This document shows, in pieces, positions 1 through 12,800 of a DNA stretch of 64,000 nt (position 1 is the first letter of the stretch; each line of letters begins with the position of its first letter). A program made the position numbers and the translations under genes. The notes under the pieces were generated by a model, which was given only the letters and a program-made list of their open reading frames with translations, was not told the DNA's origin and did no database searches. The DNA is from a virus. Location: IMG/VR virus record IMGVR_UViG_3300017917_001958, positions 1 to 64,000 of that record, one strand, 5' to 3'.

Positions 1-237
1 GGTTGGAGTACTAGTTGGTGTTGGTGGTACCGGAGTTGAGGTTGGAGTTGGCGTTGGAGTACTAGTTGGTGTTGGTGGTATCGGTGTGCTAGTAGGTGTT
101 GGAGTTGGCGTTGGAGTACTAGTAGGTGATGGTGTTGGGGTTGGGGTTGGGGTACTAGTTGGAGTAGGAGTTGGCGTTGGGGTACTAGTAGGTGATGGTG
201 TTGGTGTTGGACTAGGAGTTGGTGTTGGGGTTGGTGG
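1..237 (-). repeat. Thr-Pro coding microsatellite-like repeat
   Basis: Short direct repeats of 6-30 nt read GGTGTTGG / GTACTAGTTGG on the plus strand and encode TPTPTSTP on the minus strand. They form the C-terminal part of the giant fibre protein and continue past the window start. The plus-strand frame reads Gly-Val repeats and is a shadow, not a gene. The same type of tract ends the gene at 52602-53729. Confidence 0.9.
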
Positions 238-3200
238 TATAAATTCCACATTACCAAATGGTTCACATGGTGTGGTGAAATTTCTTGTTAACGATTCTAT
301 GGTAGGTATCTCGGGACAATAAATTGGATCGGTATAATATTGTTGTAAATTAATATTTAAATCATTAAATTTCTTATATGTATGTTGTACCAATAATTTA
401 TGATTATTATTACCATTAAATAATATTAAATCGGTTGGTTGTGTTCCTGTTATATTAATATTATAATAAATGTCTGGCTCACAATAATTTAAATCAACTG
501 CAATGACTTCAATTAAATTACCGTCTTCGGTAATTAAATAATCTCCATTATCATGTAAAAATGGTTTATGATCGCAACAAAACTCATCTATTGGTGTTAA
601 TTTTATTTGTAAATGTTCAGGAGTTCTAACATCAAAAAAATATGTTTTGTTTGGTGTCATTGTACCATTTTGATCGTCCACCATTTTATTGGTATAAACT
701 CTTAATTTTGTTGTTGGTAAAAAATTAAAAATTTCAACATTATTATTTTTTGTGGTACCTGTTATTACACTATGTTTAACTGATCCCAAACATTCCATAT
801 CAGATATCGTAATGACTTTATATTGATAAGTAAATGAATAATTATCATTTCCTTGTGCAATTGTAAAATCAGAATTTAAAAATGTAGAAACTGGTAAATA
901 GTCTGCAGATAATAATTCAACCGTATTTCCGTTTGATATCAATTGAAATACTTCGTATACTGTTTTTACTAATATTTGTCCACTTAAAATATAAGAATTG
1001 ATATTTGAACCTGTTGTTTGATTATTAATAGTTGCACCACTAATAACCAATACCTTACTATCTTTTTTAATACCATAATTAAAACTGTTTCTATACTGTA
1101 TTTTTGGTACTATTGTATATCCGGTATAATTGTTACAATATGTTGTTCCTGTTTGTTGAGAAATTATATCTGTTAATGTTTCAATATTTTGATACGATAT
1201 AATTGTAAAATTTTGTTGATGACTTTTTGGTGGGTCATAAGGATCGAAAACTGACCTAATATCCAACCCTTCAATCTTAGCTTTAATATCACAATTAGAT
1301 GCATCAGTAAATAATAAATCTATCACACTATTTTCAGTAACACCTGTTAATAATAATGCACATTGATTTGGATCGTTTATTAATTCAATGGGTTTTAAAT
1401 AATTGTCAGTAATATATTGATTATTACCATCTTTACAATTAACATAAACATAAAGTGGCCAATCTTCAGAAATATTATTTTGAACTGTTGCACCAGTTAT
1501 CTTAATGTAAACATCACCATATAGTTGACAATTTTCAGTACCTCCGGAATAAACATCACAACTTAATGAGAATCCGACATCCAAACCACAATCCGTTGTT
1601 GTATCATATTCTGTATTAAAACGATAATCAAAATAGTCATCTACCGAACAATCATTTGTATCATATTTAACTGAGGTAAATTTAACTTTTTCTATACCAT
1701 CATTATCAACAAAAAAACTATATTTTATTTTTTGTTTATATTCGGTTGGGTGACTTTCACCCACAGTAGCTGCAAGATATGGTGCATAATTTTCATATCC
1801 GGCAGTATATCCAGTTAATGACATATTAACTACATTGTCAATTAAATTAGCCAATGCGGTTCTCCATAATGATTTTATTTTTTCAATATCGGGATTTATA
1901 TAATCTTTATAATCACATATTAATGCTAAATTAACTGGATCATTTGATTGAAAAATAGAATCACATCCTACCATTGGAAATGGGTCAAATAATTTTGCAC
2001 TATTTGTTGTATTTCCGGTTCCGCTAACAACAACTTTATATTGTGTATCGGTGTATATATCTCCATCAATTTCAATAACCGGATAATATGTTACATTTGT
2101 TAAATTAGTTAATCCTCTAAAATTATCTTCCTCACCAAGTAGAGTTTCTAAATCTTCTTCGATCGCAGTTTCAAAATCAGGATATAATGATTCAATAAAT
2201 TCTTTTGGTTGACAACCCAATTTATATTGATACTTTGGTCTACCGAAAATATTGTTTTCAATTAAATTACCTCCAGTCCATAGTGTTGTTGCGGGTATAA
2301 TTTGATCAAGTACTTGGGTCCAATATGGTCCCATTTTATTTATGAACTCATTTACATCATTAAAAATGTATGGTTTGAATTCAACACTTGAAACATAATC
2401 TTGGAAGATATCTTCTAATTTTATGTAATTTTTTTTGTATTTTATTACATGTGAATTTTTTATCTGTTCATGTAATAAATTATCGACATACTCTGCGAAA
2501 GTAACACCTGTTTGTGGTTCTAATGTATTTGATCCAAACGATAATAATAAATCTCTTGATTTTCTGTAAATATCATAATCAATTGCTTGTGATGATGATA
2601 AATAAATGTTTATATTTTTTCTATTTAAAACAAATGGATGATTAATATCATCTACTGAAGATTGTTTGTCTGCAACCTCAGGTGTTAATTCAAAACCAGT
2701 GTCAAGTCCGGGTAACGTTCTATACACATCAAAATAATCTTCACCATAAGTGTAACCTTTTGATTTTGTTTTAATAACTTTTGTTCTACCTGTTAATATA
2801 GAATTATCTGTATCTAATATGGTTGATGATCTATGATTTAATGTGATATCATACCATCCTGCTCCTTTTTGGAAAAAAATATCAGATGTGGTATCATATG
2901 CACTTCTAGGTAAACCATTTTCATCTACCGGATAACCATCTCTATTAAATGATGTTTTGCCTGTTAAAGTGATTTTTGTATATGTGTAACCGCTAGGTAT
3001 AAAATCTGCAGTGACATATGTTTTAGTTCCTTGTATAACATCATAAATGTCACTTTCTAAATCAAATGATTTTGGCATTGACGTTACACGATAAACATAT
3101 TCATCAATTTTAATCATCGGTTCTGGTGCACCAAGAAATTTTAAAAAGAATTCGATTGATGAACGTGTACCTTTTGATTTGTAAATGTATGCAAGATTAA

Positions 3201-4524
3201 CTAATAATCTTCTATAAAATTCATATTCGGCCTCAAATATTGTCTTACCATTTGATACACCTGAATATTGAGTATCTGTTCTTGTATAAAGTAGTTCGTT
3301 AATTGTTTTTTCATCAAATAAATTAATGGTATCTAAACCTAAAGTATTTGCTAAGTTTTTTAATAATACGTCAGGTAAATTGTTAATACCATCATATGTA
3401 ACATTACGCATATACGCAATATTATCGATGTATTTTTTTACTTGATCAAAACTTTGTCCGTATAATTGAAAAACAGATTCGGCTTTTTGATCCTGACTAT
3501 CAAATTCAAATAGTTGTGGAGATGCTAAAAATCTAACCATTAAATTAGATTTATAATCATCTATTTCATCTGCAATGTCACTTAAATCTGAAACATATTT
3601 ATCATACTCAAGACCAATTATTTTTAAATTCCAACCATCTCTATCTATTGGCCAATAATATTCAACGGTTGCTAATTCTGTTTTTGACTTATCAAAACTA
3701 TCTCTAGGAACTTTAAAAATTGCTCTATATTTTGGATTACTTTCTCTATCTAAAAGACTTTCTTCTAAATCATCAAGTGCATTAAAAAATTCTTCGGTTA
3801 GACCACTATTCGGTCTAATTATAAAATTAGAACTGTATGTGGTATTATCTCCAAATGGTTTACCGTTTACTTTTAAAACAATTTTATTTTGTGAATTAGG
3901 TTCGGTGTAATTTATTATATCATATGTTACACCACTTACCTCTATTACATATTTTTTATATGTGGAATAAAAATTTCTATATTCGTTATTTGACTCGGGC
4001 TTAATGTTTGATTCTGGTGTAACAAAAACAACACTATATGGATTATAAAACATAGATACTTCAACCTCAAATTGTGTTGTTTTTAAATTTATATCATATG
4101 TTATATTTGTTGCACTATTTGATCCCGAACTAATTGGTGAGTCAACATCAATTAAAACAGCAGCTGGAAATTTATTAATTATTCTAGTTAATGAAACTAA
4201 AATTCTACTTTTTAATGAACCGAATAATGATTTACCGGCATCATTTTTTGAACCTTTAAATCTTATATTTTTATTTGATTCGGTTGTGGTTTGTGTATTT
4301 GTTGTACCTGAAATGACTTCTTGATTTAAATCATCTAAAGTTAAAAAGTTAGAAAATGGATTTGTTCTAAAATTTTTACTATCTTTTTCAGGAATTACTT
4401 TATCTATAGCAAAGTTAGTATTAGTCAATTGACTACTACCATCGGTTATTTGTACACCGACAAGATTATCACTAAATGTTTCTGAACCGCTCGCTGCTTG
4501 ACTTGGAACTTTATACTTTGCCAT
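1..4524 (-). CDS. Giant tail/baseplate-fibre protein with Thr-Pro repeat tail (C-terminus outside window)
   Basis: The frame is open from the ATG at 4524 to the window edge (1508 codons, no stop), so the 3' end is missing. The start overlaps the upstream stop as TAATG, implying coupled translation. The body is an acidic, beta-rich virion-type protein. Around residues 435-465 is a segment reading [19 protein letters not shown], which looks like a tail-protein core. Many GTT/SGTT turns resemble those of phage fibres. From about residue 1430 the protein becomes almost pure Thr-Pro/Ser-Thr-Pro repeats, encoded by short ACTAGTACCCCAAC-like DNA repeats. As the last gene of the baseplate operon it may be a fibre or fibre-attachment protein. 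No specific family was recognised, so the function is inferred from position and composition. Confidence 0.75.
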   Translation of the reverse strand, partial: MAKYKVPSQAASGSETFSDNLVGVQITDGSSQLTNTNFAIDKVIPEKDSKNFRTNPFSNFLTLDDLNQEVISGTTNTQTTTESNKNIRFKGSKNDAGKSLFGSLKSRILVSLTRIINKFPAAVLIDVDSPISSGSNSATNITYDINLKTTQFEVEVSMFYNPYSVVFVTPESNIKPESNNEYRNFYSTYKKYVIEVSGVTYDIINYTEPNSQNKIVLKVNGKPFGDNTTYSSNFIIRPNSGLTEEFFNALDDLEESLLDRESNPKYRAIFKVPRDSFDKSKTELATVEYYWPIDRDGWNLKIIGLEYDKYVSDLSDIADEIDDYKSNLMVRFLASPQLFEFDSQDQKAESVFQLYGQSFDQVKKYIDNIAYMRNVTYDGINNLPDVLLKNLANTLGLDTINLFDEKTINELLYTRTDTQYSGVSNGKTIFEAEYEFYRRLLVNLAYIYKSKGTRSSIEFFLKFLGAPEPMIKIDEYVYRVTSMPKSFDLESDIYDVIQGTKTYVTADFIPSGYTYTKITLTGKTSFNRDGYPVDENGLPRSAYDTTSDIFFQKGAGWYDITLNHRSSTILDTDNSILTGRTKVIKTKSKGYTYGEDYFDVYRTLPGLDTGFELTPEVADKQSSVDDINHPFVLNRKNINIYLSSSQAIDYDIYRKSRDLLLSFGSNTLEPQTGVTFAEYVDNLLHEQIKNSHVIKYKKNYIKLEDIFQDYVSSVEFKPYIFNDVNEFINKMGPYWTQVLDQIIPATTLWTGGNLIENNIFGRPKYQYKLGCQPKEFIESLYPDFETAIEEDLETLLGEEDNFRGLTNLTNVTYYPVIEIDGDIYTDTQYKVVVSGTGNTTNSAKLFDPFPMVGCDSIFQSNDPVNLALICDYKDYINPDIEKIKSLWRTALANLIDNVVNMSLTGYTAGYENYAPYLAATVGESHPTEYKQKIKYSFFVDNDGIEKVKFTSVKYDTNDCSVDDYFDYRFNTEYDTTTDCGLDVGFSLSCDVYSGGTENCQLYGDVYIKITGATVQNNISEDWPLYVYVNCKDGNNQYITDNYLKPIELINDPNQCALLLTGVTENSVIDLLFTDASNCDIKAKIEGLDIRSVFDPYDPPKSHQQNFTIISYQNIETLTDIISQQTGTTYCNNYTGYTIVPKIQYRNSFNYGIKKDSKVLVISGATINNQTTGSNINSYILSGQILVKTVYEVFQLISNGNTVELLSADYLPVSTFLNSDFTIAQGNDNYSFTYQYKVITISDMECLGSVKHSVITGTTKNNNVEIFNFLPTTKLRVYTNKMVDDQNGTMTPNKTYFFDVRTPEHLQIKLTPIDEFCCDHKPFLHDNGDYLITEDGNLIEVIAVDLNYCEPDIYYNINITGTQPTDLILFNGNNNHKLLVQHTYKKFNDLNINLQQYYTDPIYCPEIPTIESLTRNFTTPCEPFGNVEFIPPTPTPTPSPTPTPSPTSTPTPTPTPTSTPTPTPTPSPTSTPTPTPTPTSTPIPPTPTSTPTPTPTSTPVPPTPTSTPT

Positions 4525-5444
4525 TATATATTTGTAATTGTATCAAAATTTAAACTTTCATCAATATCTGTTCTTTTCTCTCTAACTTCATATAATGTTT
4601 CGTTAAAGTTATCTTTAACTTCATATAAGTTATATTGTTTATAGATATTGTTGTTATCATCATAAATGGTGTAAATTCCCGGTGACATTGCTTTGGTTTG
4701 ATTTCCATAAAGTGCAAGTGCCAATGTTGAAGAATCGTGTTCAACCATATCGATTTCAATTGTTGTTGGATTAAAAAAAGTATTTGTTAAAATTATTTTT
4801 TGTGATGGTTGTCCAATAAATGGAACTGTATTTGGTTTACTAGACGGTGCCGATGATGGTGTTACAGTTAAAAACATTAAATTGGTTGTAGTATCACTAT
4901 ATTGATATCTTATTGCTTTTTGTGTTGTACTTGTTAAATTTGAAACAATTGGTGTACAGAAAAAGGACGAAGTAACTATTCTGTAAAAATTAGGTATTTT
5001 TTTATTATCATCAGAATTAATATATTCAATTCTATAACCAACAAGACCCTGTGGTGTAAATTTATTTCTGTCTTCTGATGGTACATTACTTAAATCAATA
5101 ATAATTCCTCTTACTGACGGTAACGACGCTAAAACACCACAATCTGTTATTGTTGTTCTAATTTGCTTAGGTCTTAAATGAAGTGTATATATACCTAATT
5201 CAGAAAAATCATCCGATGTTAATTTTAAATTATATAATCCACCTAATATTTCAACATTTGGTGCATTAATATCATCAGTAGTATCTGCATTATGATATAC
5301 TGGTGTTAATATATCTTGAGAAGATAATTTTTTTAATGTAACCGGTGCAGTTGATGTTCTACCCGAAACGTAATGATAGAAAATATCAACGTCCGCTGGT
5401 GATACATCTGATGGTCTAATTATTCCGTAACTAGAAATTGCCAT
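4524..5444 (-). CDS. Baseplate/tail operon structural protein, 306 aa
   Basis: No family is recognised. It opens [20 protein letters not shown] and continues as a mixed beta-rich protein without membrane segments. The C-terminal half contains repeated extended strands and ends with a charged tail (about residues 280-306). The ATG follows directly on the stop of the HNH endonuclease gene (TAAATG), and the stop overlaps the next ATG as TAATG. It therefore sits inside the stop/start-coupled baseplate operon and is probably a virion component. Function is inferred from position only. Confidence 0.7.
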   Translation of the reverse strand: MAISSYGIIRPSDVSPADVDIFYHYVSGRTSTAPVTLKKLSSQDILTPVYHNADTTDDINAPNVEILGGLYNLKLTSDDFSELGIYTLHLRPKQIRTTITDCGVLASLPSVRGIIIDLSNVPSEDRNKFTPQGLVGYRIEYINSDDNKKIPNFYRIVTSSFFCTPIVSNLTSTTQKAIRYQYSDTTTNLMFLTVTPSSAPSSKPNTVPFIGQPSQKIILTNTFFNPTTIEIDMVEHDSSTLALALYGNQTKAMSPGIYTIYDDNNNIYKQYNLYEVKDNFNETLYEVREKRTDIDESLNFDTITNI

Positions 5445-6374
5445 TTAATTTTCGTTTAAATTTTTTATACTTATAGAACATTTAGTTCTTTTTTTGATAT
5501 TATCTTCCCAAGGAATAAATTCTAAATTTTTAATATCACCAATTATTTTAGGTGAAATATTATTTTTAAATCCTTCTAATATTGAAAATTTGTGATCTAA
5601 ATGATATGCCCCATTAATACCGGCATTACCTCTTTTTTCAAAAAATGGTAAAATGTTTATTTTTTGTTTATTTGTAAATTTCATAACTTCCCTTTTATAT
5701 AATACATATTTCTCCGTATTTTCTAAATAAATATTATATGGTATTTTACTAAATTTTCGTACTTGACCTACAGAAGTCCCTTCACTTTTATTCCTTCTAT
5801 AACCTGTATTACTTAAAAATTTTTCAATAAAATGTTTATTTAAATTAAGATTGTTTGATATTTCCTTTGAATTTTTATATTCATTTAAATATAAATGTTT
5901 AATATTTTCTTTTTGTTCTTTAGTTAATTCAATTTTTTTACCATTACTTCCATTTTTTCTTAATATATTTTTTTCTTTAAAAATTCGTTTTAAAATTGAT
6001 TTAGATATATTAAATTCTTTTGATAAAATATCACAACCAATACCTTTTTTATATCTTTCAATTAGATTATCAATAACATCCTTATTAAATTCTTTTTTTC
6101 TTTTATCTCTCCCATCTATTAGGGTATTATTTTCAATTAAAATTCTTTTTATTATTCTTCTATGAATTCCAATATTATTGGAAATTTTTGTTACGGACAT
6201 CCCATTTTTATATAATTCAATAATATTATTTTCATTGACTATTTTTTTTTGGTGAGTTTTTGAACATATATTACAAACAGAATTAAACTTAATTGATCTT
6301 TGATAGGTAATTAAATTTTTATAAACTTGTGGTTGATTACAACTATGGCATTGTTTAATATATGTTTGTGTCAT
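5445..6374 (-). CDS. Free-standing HNH homing-type endonuclease with N-terminal zinc finger and HTH repeats
   Basis: The N-terminus has two CxxC pairs (C9/C12 and C34/C37), a likely zinc ribbon. Residues about 45-195 hold repeated helix-turn-helix-like units (ELYKNGMSVTKISNNIGI; ERYKKGIGCDILSKEFNI; LNEYKNSKEISNNLNL), typical DNA-recognition modules. The C-terminus has a phage HNH core around residues 250-300: YHLDHKFSI, then NLEFIPWEDNIKK and a final KCSI. The family nicks or cuts DNA to promote its own spread. The gene lies between tail genes that are otherwise joined by TAATG overlaps, which suggests insertion as a mobile gene. It carries its own TATTTATT motif 4 nt from the ATG. It is highly AT-rich and lysine/asparagine-rich compared with its neighbours. 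Confidence 0.85.
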   Translation of the reverse strand: MTQTYIKQCHSCNQPQVYKNLITYQRSIKFNSVCNICSKTHQKKIVNENNIIELYKNGMSVTKISNNIGIHRRIIKRILIENNTLIDGRDKRKKEFNKDVIDNLIERYKKGIGCDILSKEFNISKSILKRIFKEKNILRKNGSNGKKIELTKEQKENIKHLYLNEYKNSKEISNNLNLNKHFIEKFLSNTGYRRNKSEGTSVGQVRKFSKIPYNIYLENTEKYVLYKREVMKFTNKQKINILPFFEKRGNAGINGAYHLDHKFSILEGFKNNISPKIIGDIKNLEFIPWEDNIKKRTKCSISIKNLNEN

Positions 6375-6378
6375 ACTT

Positions 6379-6388
6379 AATAAATATA
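6379..6388 (-). promoter_or_regulatory. Candidate late promoter motif (TATTTATT) before HNH gene
   Basis: The minus strand reads TATATTTATT, then AAGT and the ATG at 6374. This matches the recurrent late-gene motif seen upstream of structural genes in this window, with a 4-nt gap to the start codon. Confidence 0.5.
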
Positions 6389-6392
6389 ATTT

Positions 6393-7325
6393 TTATTGTT
6401 TTTTTACTGTAAAATATCCATTTCCATAAACATCTAATTCTCCCATATTATCAATCTCACCTAACCTTAGATTTTTTTCCATTACACCTTGTTTACCTCG
6501 TTCAACAAAAACATCGGAATAAATTGTTGGTTCCTCTATAAAACCTAAAAAATGTTCATTCCTTGTTAATACTCGATTAAAAACTTCTTCTTTTGTGTAA
6601 CCCGATGTTGATCCCGTTATCATGGTATAACCGTTTTGAAAATCTCTATAGTTTAAACCATCAATAGTATATCCACTATAGTGTAAACCTTCAGATGTTG
6701 TACCGGTTGTAACTCCTACATATATATTTTCACCATATTTTTTTAATTCTGAAATTCTACTTCTACCTATTGACAAATATGTAAAAGTGGTATTTCCTGT
6801 ATGTCCCGTGGTGTAATCTAAATCATTTAAATAATTTTGAGTTTGGCCGGTTAAGTTAGTATATGATGGAATTGTCACCCCTGTAAATGTGCCCAATGGA
6901 TTAGATACTGTAATATTTTTTGGAATTGTAACAATTTTACTTAATTTTTGAATTGTCCATGGTGAATCTAACGTTATTGATATTGTATACTCGGAAGAAC
7001 TACCATATGTATGTGAAATGGTCGGTAAAGAAGTGTTAACTATTCCTTGATTTACCGTTAATCCAGAAACGTTTCCGTCTCCCCAATTTATTGTATATGT
7101 TTGTTCAATTATCTTTCTTAATTTATCAGGGTTTACGGTATTATATACTTGTATCGTTGAACCGGTTTGAGTATATGAAAAATTACATAATTGTTCTACC
7201 TGTTCGATATCACCGTCAAAACCAACCATGCCACCTAATTCATCTACAGTACTTTCTAAGTATATAGGTAAATTAAACGTTAACCCGGTGGAAGATTTTA
7301 ATATTTTATATTCGTTTTTTTCCAT
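6393..7325 (-). CDS. Tail/baseplate structural protein with PKD-like domain
   Basis: A 310-aa protein. Residues about 77-120 match the PKD/Ig-like pattern: YTINWGDG, then HTYGSSSEYTISITLDS, the usual WGDG turn followed by an HTY strand. PKD domains are beta-sandwich adhesion or spacer modules on virion surface proteins. The flanking sequence is rich in TG/GTT turns like the neighbouring tail proteins. The ATG overlaps the upstream stop (TAATG at 7325). A fibre or baseplate-decoration role is inferred; the PKD assignment is fairly firm. Confidence 0.75.
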   Translation of the reverse strand: MEKNEYKILKSSTGLTFNLPIYLESTVDELGGMVGFDGDIEQVEQLCNFSYTQTGSTIQVYNTVNPDKLRKIIEQTYTINWGDGNVSGLTVNQGIVNTSLPTISHTYGSSSEYTISITLDSPWTIQKLSKIVTIPKNITVSNPLGTFTGVTIPSYTNLTGQTQNYLNDLDYTTGHTGNTTFTYLSIGRSRISELKKYGENIYVGVTTGTTSEGLHYSGYTIDGLNYRDFQNGYTMITGSTSGYTKEEVFNRVLTRNEHFLGFIEEPTIYSDVFVERGKQGVMEKNLRLGEIDNMGELDVYGNGYFTVKKQ

Positions 7326-8119
7326 TATGTTCTTTTCTCATAAAATTTTATTGGTTGGTTACTAAACCCAACTCTACTACCTACTGTTCCATTATAATTA
7401 AAAACTTGATATGAATAATCAGTTTTATTAATAACGACTTTATAATACATATCTCTATATTCAACTACTTCTTGTACTGATGTTAAACCGGTTGTAGTGA
7501 AATCAATGACAGAGCCATCTTTAGCATTAAAAAATCTGGCAGACATCCAAAATGTATTACCAGTTAATGTAGTTTCATTAAATGCGGTTTCATCTTGGAA
7601 CCAAAACAAATACATGTTTTCTTTATTTCTATAGTTTGATCCTGTAAAAACGGGTAAATGAATATAATCATTTAATGTTGTGTAAAAATATTTTTCACCT
7701 AATGGTAATGATAAATTTTTAGCAAAAACCAAACGTCTATTTGTTCTATCAGGAACGTCGTCATTTGGTGTTTTATAAAACTCCAATCTAAAAAAACTTT
7801 CGGTTGATTGTTTTAACATTTTAGCATTTTCCTGTGATGTTATACCAACTAAATTGTAATCAATACCATTTGTGTATTGAGAAGTTCCATCTAAAAAATA
7901 AAAATAAAACCAAATATCAGATTGTTGAACATTATTATTTGATGTGTATGGTGAATGAATATATCTAACAGTTTCATAATTTTCAATCGGATTTATAATT
8001 TTTCCTAAAATTTCTTCTTCCAATTGATCCATATTTTCCTGCCATCCTGCATCGGTTTTAAAACTTTGTTCACCATTTATAATGAAAGTTCTATCTTCTA
8101 TATTTTTTAAAATTTCCAT
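7325..8119 (-). CDS. Baseplate/tail operon structural protein, 264 aa
   Basis: No family is recognised. I start it at the ATG at 8119, because this ATG overlaps the stop of the upstream gene as TAATG, exactly as at 9864, 7325 and 4524. A TTG two codons upstream is the alternative. The protein is aromatic-rich and beta-rich (for example IWFYFYFLDGT around residue 80) with no cysteine pairs or membrane segment. It is probably a virion protein of the baseplate periphery or fibre, by operon context alone. Confidence 0.7.
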   Translation of the reverse strand: MEILKNIEDRTFIINGEQSFKTDAGWQENMDQLEEEILGKIINPIENYETVRYIHSPYTSNNNVQQSDIWFYFYFLDGTSQYTNGIDYNLVGITSQENAKMLKQSTESFFRLEFYKTPNDDVPDRTNRRLVFAKNLSLPLGEKYFYTTLNDYIHLPVFTGSNYRNKENMYLFWFQDETAFNETTLTGNTFWMSARFFNAKDGSVIDFTTTGLTSVQEVVEYRDMYYKVVINKTDYSYQVFNYNGTVGSRVGFSNQPIKFYEKRT

Positions 8120-9864
8120 TAACAATCTATTTTTTTAATTTTACTTACTCCATCGGTTTTATTTGTGTAATTCTTTTCATTTCTTAACAAGAAATCTATA
8201 TTTGTTTTAACATAATGTGTATTATTCACAAATGGAAAATCTGTACCATTTCCATCAGGATCTATAAAACCATGATCGTATAAATCTCTCCATTTCCACA
8301 ATCCCTCATCTTCAAAATATTTTGTATTATCTGGTATATTATACACGTCATTTGTTTTTGAAGTTTCTATGTATGGTGACAATTCTCTTAATTTTACCCT
8401 ATAATGTGGTTGATAATATAAACCAATCATATTGTTAATTGAAGTTCCACTATAAACTAATGGATCGTCTTGTCCATAATTAAATATTGTTTTTGGTGAT
8501 GTAAATTTATGGAACGATTCGCTAATTATTCTTTCTTTCATTTCATGTTCATTATATTCCACGAATGCCCCTGTTAATGTTGTACCTATAGGTACTGTTG
8601 TTCCACTTGTAAATGTTATTCCTGAACGAGTAAATGTTCCACCAGATAAATTAGTTTCATTAGATGTGGTACCACTAAAATGATTATCCACCCATGAATT
8701 ATGAAAATGAAATTTATACCCTACTTTTGGTGGATAATTAAAATAACCGTTATTATTTTTAAGTATCATCGAAACATAAACCTCAGTTGGTGTATATCCC
8801 AAATTATTTGTTAATCCAGTTAAAACGAAATTTTCTTTGAAATCAAATAAAACAGATTCCATTCTATTTCTTTCAACAAGAACATCATTCACACCGGCAC
8901 TATTTTCAAAAACTAATTTTCTTTCTTCTTCAAAAATTGGTAATTCAAATCCAACTTTGTCCATAATATAATCATTAGAATTGGTCAATGTTTTATGTTT
9001 ATGAACATAATATTTTGATGTTGTCCCTGTTATATTATTAATATCTTTACATCTTTTTCCTATGATTACCGAACTTAATGTTGTTGAAGACGTAAATTGA
9101 TTTTTTAATAAATTAATTACATATTTTTCAGAATCATAAATTTCATCTCCAACACTTTCAATGTTAAATGTTCTTCCTGATGTTGGTACTGAATTTGTTA
9201 ATGTTCCTCCTGAAATTATTATATATTCTCCCGAAACCATTCCATGTTCCACAGGACTAGTTAATTTGTAATACTTTCCATTATCAGTAACTCTAAAAGG
9301 TATTCCGTCACCCGCAGTAAATGAATATGTTGTATTTCCAGATAATGTATATTTCATTGGAAATGTAGTATCTCCAGAATACACATAACTTAAATAAAGA
9401 TTCCAATTATGGTATGGTGCAGTTATCGATGTTATAGTTGTATGTGAAGTATTTCCAGTTAGTACAATATTTTGGGTAAATGTTCCTAAATTACTTCCGG
9501 ACGTAGGTAAATTTAATTCTCTCAATACATCATTTCTTAAAAAAGAAAATTCATTATAAGGTAAATAACCTGTGAAATCACCATTCGAACCATCCCCATT
9601 TAAATAAAGGCGTTCTTGTAAATATGAATATGGTGTTGATCCACTATACATATTTCTAAAAATCATTCTTAACTTACCATAAATTTTATAGTTCTTACTG
9701 TCGTTTCTTTCTTTATCATATAATTTTGCAATGTCTAATATGATATTTCTATCATTTTCACGAAGTAAATTTTGATTGACATCTAAATCCAATCTAATAT
9801 CAACATCCTCATCGGGTGCTTTAAAATATTTTTTATTTGGTAATAATATTTCTTTATTTTTCAT
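8119..9864 (-). CDS. Large baseplate/tail structural protein, 581 aa
   Basis: No firm family. The N-terminus is charged and helical (residues 1-75). A long section of SGT/TGNT-rich beta strands follows (about 75-450), then a conserved-looking C-terminal block rich in Trp/Tyr (around GLWKWRDLYDHGFIDPDGNG, residues about 520-545). The start overlaps the stop of the 1258-aa gene (TAATG). In T4 the genes after gp6 are the wedge proteins gp7 and gp8, and this gene holds the gp8-like position. That is positional inference, not a sequence match. Confidence 0.65.
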   Translation of the reverse strand: MKNKEILLPNKKYFKAPDEDVDIRLDLDVNQNLLRENDRNIILDIAKLYDKERNDSKNYKIYGKLRMIFRNMYSGSTPYSYLQERLYLNGDGSNGDFTGYLPYNEFSFLRNDVLRELNLPTSGSNLGTFTQNIVLTGNTSHTTITSITAPYHNWNLYLSYVYSGDTTFPMKYTLSGNTTYSFTAGDGIPFRVTDNGKYYKLTSPVEHGMVSGEYIIISGGTLTNSVPTSGRTFNIESVGDEIYDSEKYVINLLKNQFTSSTTLSSVIIGKRCKDINNITGTTSKYYVHKHKTLTNSNDYIMDKVGFELPIFEEERKLVFENSAGVNDVLVERNRMESVLFDFKENFVLTGLTNNLGYTPTEVYVSMILKNNNGYFNYPPKVGYKFHFHNSWVDNHFSGTTSNETNLSGGTFTRSGITFTSGTTVPIGTTLTGAFVEYNEHEMKERIISESFHKFTSPKTIFNYGQDDPLVYSGTSINNMIGLYYQPHYRVKLRELSPYIETSKTNDVYNIPDNTKYFEDEGLWKWRDLYDHGFIDPDGNGTDFPFVNNTHYVKTNIDFLLRNEKNYTNKTDGVSKIKKIDC

Positions 9865-12800
9865 TATTCTACAGGTGGGAACGCTCCTTTCGGTCCAAAT
9901 AATTGTATAAATTTATCAAGCCCAGTTTTTCCGGCTTTCAATCCAAAATAAAACATGAATGGTGTTGACAATATTTGTTTACTACCACTATAGTAATCTT
10001 CAGTTTTTCGAATAATAAAATCTTTAGTTGTATCCCATGGTTGACTATGCCATGTTCCTGCATGACTGTATCTAGTGTAAAGAGTACCTGCGGTAGGTTG
10101 TGCTAATGTACCGCTAGTAACTTCTAATACAGTAAATCCGGGATATTCACTATCATAATTAGTATGACTACTTCCACTTATTATTGCGTCAAATTCAACT
10201 AAATTTGTTGCATTTCCAGCGTTTATTGATATCCCACTAAACGTGTATGTTATAGGTAATAAAAGATATCTATCAGATGAATCGTCTTCTGGATTATTAA
10301 GATTATATCCATATGTCATACCTTGTAATGGTTGCACTTGAACAGATGTATAATCCCATGATTGGTCATCCGAACTATTTTCATCTATTCCACCAAAACC
10401 AGTGCCTTTTTTATCCCATAAAAAAAATGGTACTTTTTGTGACGATTCAGTTAATCTACCTTGTATTTGTGTTACACCATCATTTGCAATGTGTGTTGGT
10501 TCATTTAAACAAGCTCTGATTCTTTCGCCATCTTCGTCAAATTCAAAAGTTATCGGTACGGGTCCCCAATATCCATTTGGTTTAAAAACCTGTGGATATA
10601 AATCAGGATCTAATATTTGGTAAGAATAACCAAGATATTTTGGACTTTGTAAATCAAATTCTTCAATTCCAACTTCATTGTTTGTTGAAATTAATTGAAT
10701 TATATCCCCATCTAAAACTCTATTCGTGAATGTAAAACCAGTATTACTAAAAAAATCATTAATGTTAAATTCATTATTACTAACATCCATCCTATAATTA
10801 ATTGCCAATCCTAATAATTCACCAAAACTTTGAAAAGATGATGGACCAATTGATCTTGAAACCGAACAATTTGGATCTAATCCGGGATCAACACATATTT
10901 CTTTAATAAATTCATCTCTAGGTCCTAAGTCAACCATTGTTGTAGGTCTCCCGATTAATTTTTGATTATTATTCATTGTCCAATTATTAATCCCCCAAGA
11001 TGATTCATTATTATAAATTGCCGATCGATAATAATATCTATCTTCAGATGAAATATATTTTATAACGTCTTCACAAAACTTACCCTTTTTACTTTTAAAT
11101 TGAAAAAAATATAATGAACCCGATAACCAATTATCAATAAAAGAATAATTAACAATTCCTCCACAAAAAAGTTTACCGACTCTTTTTCTTCTATAATATT
11201 CTTTTAAGACATCAATTAATCTACCATTACTTTGTGATCCAGGTACAATGTAAAAAATTCCATTCGAAAATTCTGATTTTCCTGAACCTGTCGTTCTACT
11301 ATATGTATTGCCATTAAATGAAGGTGGTAACTCATAACCATCACCATCAGAAACATTTGTACCTATTATATCCATACCCGGGGTATAATTAATTGGTAAT
11401 ATTTCAGTTCTGGGCAATGTGGTTCCACTATAGTAAAGACTAATTAAACTTTCGTTATATGGAGTATCATATATATCACAACCGGTCTCAAGATTAACAG
11501 TAATATTAGATGATCCTGTTTCCGTGTTATTTAGATCAACAATATCTACCGTATATGTTCCGCTTTGGACAATTAAAATATTTTTTGAGTCTGAAAAATA
11601 ATCTTCCGATATCCCATCAACTAAATGTGTGCTTACAAAAAGACCATCTACAGTATTTTCAGGATCTAATTCAAAAAGATCACCATTTAAATTTCTTATA
11701 CCATAATTATTTTGTATTGATATAAAGTTACTTATTGATGTTGGTATTGTTATTGTTGAACATTCACCATTTGTTGGTTGTGTAAATGTCGCATTAGTGA
11801 TCTTGTTATAAAACAACGATCCGGGTAAATCTAAAACAGTATAAGTAAGTGTACCAACTATACAATAATTTACTTTTCCTCCTCCACCGGTTGACGTTAA
11901 AGTATTTTCACCGCTACATTCCTCACATTCAGGATAATTTATTAGACGTAATCCTTTTTGTCCGGTATCCATAATACTATAACCAATATTAACCATACTT
12001 CTACCTAATCCACCTAATGGACATACACCTAAAAAACACGTATCCATAAACGAATAACCTATTGAAATAAACAATTTAGAAATTACATTAAAAAATAGTA
12101 ATTTAACCATGTTTAATAAATGTTCAATAAATAAAAGGACTTCAGCAATTAATAATGGAAATGTAAAATTTTTTACACCAAAATTAACTGGAGGTGTTAC
12201 TACATCATTTGAACAATCTTCTTCTTCCGTAGGTAGAATTTCTTTAATCCCAAGATATTTGTCTCCTGAAAAAGTTTCACCTCTATAATTTAAATTCTGA
12301 AATGAAGAAACTGTATATACTTTATTGTATGTTAATCTATAAAAATAATCTCTAGGATAGTATTGACCATATTGATTATATAGTATACCTCTATTAGAAT
12401 CATTACTTACCGCACTTATTGGATAATCATCAAAATTTGTTGAGAACGCATATGATTTATCGGATTCCGTACCATTTGTTTGATAATCCCTGATATTAGG
12501 GACTAAGTATGATGCAGATTTTCTAACTCTAGCGTTTCCAGCATCATCTAAAGAAAATCTAAATCTATAACACGCAGATGTTGCAATACCTTTATTTGGG
12601 TCGTTAGTTATTTCATTTTCACCGAATTCATTAGTGAAAACATAATCCATATTCATAGGAACCGGAAAAACAAAAGAACCATCTTCAGGAATATCTTCAT
12701 GTAAATCAAATTTCTCTAAAATAGGTCTATTATTATCATCTTTAGTTGTTGTAAATCTAATAGCCTCAATTGTTCCTGTTTTAGTGTGTAAATCGCATTT

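Noticed and set aside
86-322. Plus-strand Gly-Val-rich reading frame
   Set aside because: It is the reverse of the Thr-Pro coding repeats of the giant minus-strand gene. Composition is an artefact of the repeat, with no start context.
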